Below are positions 59,301 through 64,000 of a DNA stretch of 64,000 nucleotides, piece by piece. Source of the DNA: Mesorhizobium sp. AR10. Lineage in GTDB: Bacteria; Pseudomonadota; Alphaproteobacteria; Rhizobiales; Rhizobiaceae. The position numbers and the translations under genes are program-made. The stretch covers positions 620,001 through 684,000 of the forward strand of contig NZ_CP080523.1 in NCBI RefSeq assembly GCF_024746795.1. The letters run 5' to 3'. Numbering within the stretch: position 1 is the first letter of the stretch; the number at the start of each line of letters is the position of its first letter. Below the pieces are notes generated by a model. It saw nothing but the letters and a program-made list of their open reading frames with translations. It ran no database searches and was not told the origin of the DNA.

Positions 59301-59480
59301 GACACGAGACCAGAAAAATCCCGGAGAGAGCTCGCCGGACGGTACATGCCGCCACTCATCCTGGGCTTTTTCGCCACGATCATCATCGTCAATCTGGCGA
59401 TGGCGGTATTCGCGAGCCGCAGCTGGACCGGCTTCGTCGTAAGAACTCCTATGCCGCCAACTAGGAATTCAATCGCCCAG
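59301..59480 (+). pseudogene. fixH: fixH relic
   Basis: TRPEKSRRELAGRYMPPLIL then GFFATIIIVNLAMAVFASRS and WTGFVV match the single membrane helix and following segment of FixH. After a frameshift KNSYAAN, a TAG, and EFN continue the FixH pattern (NSYVASQEFN). FixH helps assemble the cbb3 oxidase with FixGIS, none of which is seen nearby. Confidence 0.75.
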
Positions 59481-59722
59481 GCGGAGCGAGGAGGGCACAC
59501 GCGGTCGGATCGAGCAGCCACCTTGCAATCGCAAGTGGCGAGATCCGCAATAGCCGGCCGGACCGGAGCAAGAAGCTCGGGCCAGGTGGCGTGAAGCGGA
59601 CGATGATAGGAGCATGGCGTGGCCCGCGCAGTCATGATGTCCATCTGCTCGTCCCTCAATCCGAATATATGTTGCGTCGTCCGAGGCCACGCTTTTTCCG
59701 GCGGCGCGAAGCGCGTGATGCG

Positions 59723-59767
59723 TGTCCAAAACCTGACAGCGGCAGAAAATATGTCGGGTTCAATACA
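59723..59767 (+). promoter_or_regulatory. Two tandem NifA activator sites
   Basis: TGT-N10-ACA occurs at 59723-59738 (TGTCCAAAACCTGACA) and 59752-59767 (TGTCGGGTTCAATACA). The second ends about 70 bases before the -24 element at 59835. Confidence 0.85.
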
Positions 59768-59834
59768 ACCGGACATCTTGGACACTTGGGGTTTTTCAAA
59801 GCGCAATCATGGGCTTATTGCGCGCTGAGCGTGC

Positions 59835-59850
59835 TGGCACGGCCTTTGCG
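59835..59850 (+). promoter_or_regulatory. Sigma-54 (-24/-12) promoter of the thioredoxin-like gene
   Basis: TGGCACGGCCTTTGCG: GG-N10-GC spacing is exact and both elements are consensus. The start codon lies about 150 bases downstream. Confidence 0.9.
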
Positions 59851-59997
59851 AATTGAGATGCGGCAACACTGAGTGAAGGCTGACTGCATGCAGACGAACA
59901 AGACGAGCGATGCTCTCCTTTCCCGTGTTGCCCCGCCTGAGGGAAACAAGCTCGCGCATAAAGCGCGCAACCTTTGGCAATAGCTTTGGAGAGCAAC

Positions 59998-61155
59998 ATG
60001 GTATTGCAGATGGAGTCCCCGGCTCCTTCGATCAAAGTGGAGGACTGGCCGCGTGGCCAGCCCCTCACGAACTTCCAGCCCGGCAAAGTGTACATCGTCG
60101 AATTTTGGGCAACTTGGTGCGGACCATGCGTGGCGGCGATGCCCCACCTGGTGCAGCTGCAGGAGAAATACAAGGACAGCGGACTTGAGGTCGTCGGAGT
60201 CGCGACTTCTGAAGGCGCTCCAACGGCCGAAGAGGCCCGCACCAAGTTGGACGCGTGGTTGACCGAAAAGTGCTCGAATCTGAACTATCGGATCGCGTTC
60301 GACCACACAGGCGAAATGAACAAGCTTTGGATGGAACCCAGCTTGTCCGTCGGGATTCCGGCCTCGTTCGTGGTCGACCGAGACGGCCACATCGCCTTTA
60401 TCGGCGACCCGGCGGACCTCGAGGACGTTTTGCCGAAGGTTCTTAACGGCAGCTGGCGCAGCAGCGATGAAGCGAAAGCCGCCGATACACGGCGAGTCGC
60501 TAGTAACCAACGCACAGCACGCGAACTATCGCTGACCATGCCGATATACGCCAAACTTCGGCCGGCGATGGAGGCCGAGGATTGGATGGCGGCACTCACG
60601 GCCATCGAAGAAGGCCTCGCCTTAATGCCAGATGATAGCGGGTTCCGGGAAACTCATGCGAATCTACTGCTTCACAAGCGGCGCGACATGCGGGCCGGCT
60701 TGCCAGCCATGCGCCAATTAGTCGAGGACGCGATCGACAAAAAATTCGAGGCCGTGTCTTGGATGGTCATGGCCCTGAACCAACTCTTCGATCCGGAAAT
60801 GGACAACTCCCATCTCCCCCGTGCTGAGCGCTTTGCGATGGGCGACAAGCTCTCGGAACAGATCCTGACACTGAATCCCCCACAAGGCGACGGACCCCTT
60901 AAATTCCGTTGGTACCTCCCGGTCGCTCAGTATTATTACGAGAGCGGCAACAAGGATCGCGCGATGGAGTTGATCGAGGTGGCATTGAAATCTCTGGGTG
61001 ATCCGGAGACAATGCCGGACCACTTCAAACAGTACTACCTTAGCCCATTGCTCCAAGCCCTGGCCAACTACACGGGTGAGCACGCCTGTTACGCGGATCT
61101 TTGCGTGGTTCCGCAAAACAAGACTTCCGAAACTCAAACCGCAGTCGCCTCATGA
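59998..61155 (+). CDS. TlpA-like thioredoxin protein with a long helical C-terminal domain, NifA-type promoter
   Basis: 385 residues. The start at 59998 (MVLQMESPAPSIKVEDWPRG) follows TTGGAGAG; an in-frame start at 59974 is less likely. Residues about 1-150 form a thioredoxin/TlpA domain with YIVEFWATWCGPCVAAMPHL (WCGPC) and cis-Pro region VGIPASFVVDRDGHIAFIGD. Residues about 170-370 are helical with TPR-like features (AMEAEDWMAALTAIEEGLAL, QYYYESGNKDRAMELIEVAL). There is no signal peptide or membrane anchor, so it is probably cytoplasmic. Consensus sigma-54 promoter and two NifA sites lie upstream, so a role in protecting or assembling nitrogenase is plausible but unproven. Confidence 0.88.
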   Translation: MVLQMESPAPSIKVEDWPRGQPLTNFQPGKVYIVEFWATWCGPCVAAMPHLVQLQEKYKDSGLEVVGVATSEGAPTAEEARTKLDAWLTEKCSNLNYRIAFDHTGEMNKLWMEPSLSVGIPASFVVDRDGHIAFIGDPADLEDVLPKVLNGSWRSSDEAKAADTRRVASNQRTARELSLTMPIYAKLRPAMEAEDWMAALTAIEEGLALMPDDSGFRETHANLLLHKRRDMRAGLPAMRQLVEDAIDKKFEAVSWMVMALNQLFDPEMDNSHLPRAERFAMGDKLSEQILTLNPPQGDGPLKFRWYLPVAQYYYESGNKDRAMELIEVALKSLGDPETMPDHFKQYYLSPLLQALANYTGEHACYADLCVVPQNKTSETQTAVAS

Positions 61156-61339
61156 GCAAAGATCGCAAAGGGATGACAATTGGAATTGAACCCTGGCCAA
61201 TTCGTCCAGTTTCTGCGGCGGGCCCGCGGTAAGTATGTCCATTGCAGCACAGGGCGCATCGCTTGCCGCAGGTTGGAGTTCAAAACTTGCGATGCCCTCC
61301 GGCTGCATCGCGGGAGACGGGATACTCGACGCGATTCTG

Positions 61340-61517
61340 GCCGCGGTGGAAGACCCCGCAGTCGAGGACCTCTTCAAGATCGGCCAGCGGGACATAAATT
61401 GCGTGGAATCGGCCGCCCGGAGCCGGACGTCGGCTGCGCAAGTGTGCCCGAAGCAGGGGTCCCCGAAAACAGAAATCCTCCTTCGAGGACGAGGACTGAA
61501 ATTGAGGAGAAGGTGAA
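61340..61517 (+). pseudogene. nifH- and nifX-derived relic
   Basis: VEDLFKIGQRDINCVES followed, one base shifted, by PEPDVGC recalls NifH ([13 protein letters not shown]). It runs into EAGVPEN and DNA (CCTTCGAGGACGAGGACTGA, then GAGGAGAAGGTGAAATGTC) that copies the nifX 3' end and the ribosome site of the DUF269 gene at 56330-56372. It marks the left edge of a duplicated segment. Confidence 0.7.
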
Positions 61518-62009
61518 ATGTCTGATGCCGCGGTTAGCCCTGCTGTAAACGAGCACGAGGCGGCCCTTGCCACCCCGTTTGTCAAATGCCTCGTGCGGCT
61601 GATCCGTGCTCAAGACTTTGACGGCTCATGGCGAGGCAAGGCTGACACCGAGCTGCTGGCCGGCTTCATCATCACGAAGGAACAGCGCCGTGCCATCCCC
61701 ATCATCGGCGATCCTGATCCGGACGTGCTGTGGAGGCTGGACATGTTTTACACCGCCGTCAGTCTTGCGATCGAGGAGCGCTCCGGCCTAATCACATCGC
61801 CAATGAAGGAGATGAAACCGATGGGGGCTTCGGGCGCCTGGTTTCCACGGCCGGGCGGTTGGTCGTTCTGTCGAGACGTCCACCGGTTTGGCTTCGAGAC
61901 GTTCCGGAAACTCGCGGAGGCCGGTACGAAACTGGTCGACGATGCGACTGCAGCTATTGGCTTCCCGCCGTGGCGCGGCCGTGAAGAAACTGATTTCGAG
62001 GAAGGATTT
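61518..62009 (+). pseudogene. Second DUF269 (nifX-associated) copy, degenerate
   Basis: The first ~95 residues closely match the copy at 56370 ([40 protein letters not shown]). Between about 61820 and 61880 the frame is shifted: GASGAWFPRPGGWSF is read where the other frame would give [18 protein letters not shown], and about eight residues are lost. It then returns to [20 protein letters not shown]. The usual stop is lost and the frame runs on into the DUF683 gene. A fusion protein could be made, but the core of the domain is corrupted. Confidence 0.8.
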
Positions 62010-62213
62010 ATGTCAAACCTGGATGAGATGGGGAAGAAAGTCCGAAAGCTTCAGCTGCGTGCGGCAGTTGCGAAGATGAAATTGCGCGACCTTGCAGAGG
62101 ATCTCCCGGTCCAATGGACTGAGATAGAGGAGGTTGCCGAGAAAGCGTACGCCGTTTTTGCCGAGTTGGATGATGCCAAGAGAGAGCTCGCTGCAATGAA
62201 GAATTTACGATGA
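62010..62213 (+). CDS. DUF683 (CCE_0567-type) nif-cluster protein
   Basis: 67 residues starting MSNLDEMGKKVRKLQLRAAV, with a clear GAGGAAGG site four bases before the ATG, and AKMKLRDLAEDLPVQWTEIE and KAYAVFAELDDAKRELAAMK after it. This helical family lies between the DUF269 gene and fdxB in many diazotrophs and is thought to bind metal or aid FeMo-co assembly. The upstream frame reads through into it, but independent start is likely. It overlaps fdxB (ATGA). Confidence 0.88.
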   Translation: MSNLDEMGKKVRKLQLRAAVAKMKLRDLAEDLPVQWTEIEEVAEKAYAVFAELDDAKRELAAMKNLR

Positions 62214-62527
62214 GGAGCACATTCACCACCCGCGACGGCTCCATATGGCTGCCGGAATATCTGACTGCTATAGATGGCAGGACTTGTATCGGCTGCGGGC
62301 GCTGTTTCAAGGTCTGCTCGCGCGAGGTCATGCACCTTCACGGCGTCGATGACGCGGGTGAAATCCTCGGCGTCTGCGACGGCGAGGACGACGACTTCGA
62401 TGGCGAGCTCAATCGCATGATCATGGTTGTCGATAATGCCGGCCGCTGCATTGGCTGCGGAGCCTGCGGCCGCGTTTGCCCGAAGAACTGCCAGACCCAT
62501 GTTGCGGCCGACCAGGTCGCAGCATGA
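62210..62527 (+). CDS. fdxB: Nif-specific ferredoxin III
   Basis: A 105-residue ferredoxin with two [4Fe-4S] sites: CIGCGRCFKVCS at about 26-37 and CIGCGACGRVCPKNC at about 82-96. The insertion between them (HLHGVDDAGEILGVCDGEDD) is typical of FdxB. It probably supplies electrons for nitrogenase cofactor synthesis. It is coupled to the DUF683 gene by a four-base overlap. Confidence 0.95.
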   Translation: MRSTFTTRDGSIWLPEYLTAIDGRTCIGCGRCFKVCSREVMHLHGVDDAGEILGVCDGEDDDFDGELNRMIMVVDNAGRCIGCGACGRVCPKNCQTHVAADQVAA

Positions 62528-62555
62528 CTTGATGGGACAAACCAGGAGAACGGCG

Positions 62556-62760
62556 TTGCCCTTTAGAATTTTTCATCGTGTCCTGTGGTTGGTCCTATGC
62601 AGCAACGCGCTGACTGTCTACTTCGCTTCTCATTCCATCCGTCTAGTGGTCGTCACGACGCTGGCTTGTTCGCTGCTCCTTCAGGTGGGCTATTTCGCAA
62701 GCGTGTTCTTTCTGATCTGGCGGTCTGGCTGCGCTAGCAGAGCTGGCCAAAGGACTGAGC
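62556..62760 (+). pseudogene. ExoX-like exopolysaccharide repressor, 3' end replaced
   Basis: From a TTG at 62556 with AGGAGAA upstream (or an ATG at 62532), LPFRIFHRVLWLVLCSNALT then VYFASHSIRLVVVTTLACSL and LLQVGYFASVFFLIWRSG forms two membrane helices, the pattern of small ExoX/Psi proteins that reduce exopolysaccharide. After about 62730 it is joined to unrelated DNA; in another frame ALAELAKGLSISVVARKFDP resembles a resolvase helix-turn-helix. It is probably truncated, so ExoX function is uncertain. Confidence 0.55.
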
Positions 62761-62896
62761 ATTTCGGTAGTTGCAAGGAAGTTCGATCCCAGCCGGCAGA
62801 CCATGATGAGGAGAGGTGGCTCGGCAAAATTGGACAGGGTGATAAGTGGAATTTCTGCCTGAGATCGGCATGAGTGCCGGAACAGGAGAATCACGA

Positions 62897-63202
62897 ATGA
62901 GCAGACGACCACGCCGGAACCACAGCCCGGCTTTCAAGGCGAAAGTTGCGCTTGCGGCGATCAAGGGAGAAAAGACGCTGGCCGAGCTGGCGCAGCAATA
63001 TGATGTGCATGCGAACCAGATCACGGATTGGAGAAAGCAGCTTCTGGACGGGGCCTCGAACGTGTTTGGCGCGGCGGAGAAATCGGAGCCGACGGTGGAC
63101 ATAAAGGCCCTCCATGCCAAGATCGGAGAGCTGACGCTGGCCAATGATTTTTTAGGCTCGGCGCTCGGCAAGGCCGGCTGGTCGGGGAGCGCAAGACGAT
63201 GA
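62897..63202 (+). CDS. IS3-family transposase OrfA
   Basis: 101 residues beginning MSRRPRRNHSPAFKAKVALA, with AGGAGA before the ATG. A helix-turn-helix (AIKGEKTLAELAQQYDVHAN, QITDWRKQLLDGA) and a leucine-rich coiled segment (ALHAKIGELTLANDFLGSAL) are typical of IS3 OrfA. Its stop overlaps the orfB ATG (ATGA). The left element end is near 62830; its exact repeat could not be confirmed. Confidence 0.9.
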   Translation: MSRRPRRNHSPAFKAKVALAAIKGEKTLAELAQQYDVHANQITDWRKQLLDGASNVFGAAEKSEPTVDIKALHAKIGELTLANDFLGSALGKAGWSGSARR

Positions 63203-64000
63203 TCGACCGGGAACATGAACTGCCGATTGCCAAGCAGGCGGCCGAACTGGGGATCAGCCGCGGCAGCGTCTACTCCCTACCCAAGCCGACATCGGCGGCA
63301 GACCTGAAGCTGATGCGGCGCATCGACGAATTGCACCTGGATTACCCGTTCGCGGGCAGCCGCATGTTGCAGAAGCTTTTGAAGCGCGAAGGCTATGAGA
63401 CGGGTCGCCTGCATGTGCGCACCTTGATGAAGCGCATGGGTATCGAGGCGCTCTACCGCAAGCCGCGCACTTCGAAGCCGGGCGACGGGCACAAGATCTA
63501 TCCGTATTTGCTGGGCAAGCTGGCGGTGACGCGGCCCAACCAGGTCTGGGCGACGGACCTGACCTATATCCCGATGGCCCGCGGCTTCTGCTACCTGGTT
63601 GCTGTCGTCGACTGGTTCACGCGCAAGGTACTGAGCTGGCGGCTGTCGATCACCATGGATGCGGCGTTTTGCATTGAAGCCCTCGAGGAGGCGCTGGCGA
63701 CATACGGCAAGCCCGAGATCTTCAACTCCGATCAGGGCAGCCAGTTCACCAGCCATGACTTCACCAAGGTCCTGCTCGACCGGGAGATCAGGATCAGCAT
63801 GGATGGCAAGGGCGCCTGGCGCGACAACGTCTTCGTCGAGCGTCTCTGGCGGTCGGTGAAATATGAGGAGGTCTATCTCAAGGCCTATAACAGCGTTCGC
63901 GAAGGGCGGGCGTCGATCGGAAAATATCTCGATTTCTACAATCGGCGACGTCCGCATTCCAGCCTTGACGGCAGAGCGCCAGATGAGGCCTACTTCACCC
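63199..64000 (+). CDS. IS3-family transposase OrfB (runs out of the window)
   Basis: From MIDREHELPIAKQAAELGIS the frame stays open to base 64000, so the 3' end is outside. The rve-type DDE domain is visible: WATDLTYIPMARGFCYLVAV (first Asp), IFNSDQGSQFTSHDFTKVLL (second Asp) and DNVFVERLWRSVKYEEVYLK (Glu), followed by YNRRRPHSSLDGRAPDEAYF. All three acidic residues are present, so the element may be active. Confidence 0.93.
   Translation, partial: MIDREHELPIAKQAAELGISRGSVYSLPKPTSAADLKLMRRIDELHLDYPFAGSRMLQKLLKREGYETGRLHVRTLMKRMGIEALYRKPRTSKPGDGHKIYPYLLGKLAVTRPNQVWATDLTYIPMARGFCYLVAVVDWFTRKVLSWRLSITMDAAFCIEALEEALATYGKPEIFNSDQGSQFTSHDFTKVLLDREIRISMDGKGAWRDNVFVERLWRSVKYEEVYLKAYNSVREGRASIGKYLDFYNRRRPHSSLDGRAPDEAYFT

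Noticed and set aside
62827..62860. Left inverted repeat of the IS3 element
   Set aside because: The sequence TGGACAGGGTGATAAGTGG looks like an IS end, but the right end is outside the window and cannot be compared.

Overview
The window looks like part of a symbiosis island of a Mesorhizobium (alphaproteobacterial, legume-nodulating). The evidence is a MucR regulator and DUF982 proteins, the island-type biotin (bioBFDAZ) and nicotinate (nadABC) loci, nod boxes, a full set of nodulation genes, a nif cluster, a tts-box-linked type III effector, and many IS elements and gene relics. Nodulation genes are split as nodA-F-E-G and nodB-C-I-J-H-P-Q. From memory and not checked, this split was reported for the Oxytropis microsymbiont Mesorhizobium sp. 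N33, and differs from M. loti MAFF303099/R7A. The Nod factor predicted from the genes is a chitin oligomer with a special (probably polyunsaturated) acyl chain (nodFE) and a sulfate group (nodHPQ).

Layout. 1-5.2 kb: accessory genes (EAL-domain tail, two DUF982 proteins, broken aldehyde dehydrogenase, cold-shock protein, MucR). 5.2-15.4 kb: minus-strand vitamin block nadQ-nadABC, bioBFDAZ, panD. 15.5-19.6 kb: relics (panC, LuxR-type regulator) and a nod-box-preceded acyltransferase with two frameshifts. 19.6-23.6 kb: nodD relic, nod box, nodA, nodB relic, nodF, nodE, nodG. 23.9-27.35 kb: a second nodD relic split by about 3.2 kb of IS DNA. 27.36-36.3 kb: nod box, nodA relic, nodBCIJHPQ and a cysQ remnant. 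36.6-43.0 kb: chromosome-like fragments (methylmalonyl-CoA mutase, KAS III), two more nod boxes (one before a DUF1796 gene, one before a deleted nodM) and a relaxase relic. 43.0-47.7 kb: IS6 relic, then a tts box and a NopD/XopD-like SUMO-protease effector cut in two by an in-frame amber codon. 48.6-62.5 kb: nifHDKENX-DUF269, an atypical response regulator, a universal stress protein, a NifA/RpoN-type promoter driving a thioredoxin-like gene, then a second degenerate DUF269, DUF683 and fdxB. 62.5-64 kb: ExoX-like membrane protein and an IS3 element leaving the window.

How it works together. Flavonoid-activated NodD (encoded elsewhere, since both nodD traces here are broken) would act on five nod boxes to make and export the Nod factor (NodABC core, NodFE acyl, NodHPQ sulfate, NodIJ export). 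TtsI would drive the effector gene. In nodules NifA with sigma-54 would drive nifHDKENX and the thioredoxin gene. The vitamin genes help free-living growth.

The most distinctive structural theme is duplication followed by reciprocal loss. The nodD-nodbox-nodA-nodB block exists twice, one copy keeping nodA and the other nodB. The nifX-DUF269 segment is likewise present twice, with the usual DUF683-fdxB tail kept only beside the decayed copy. All positions were read by eye; no search or alignment program was run.
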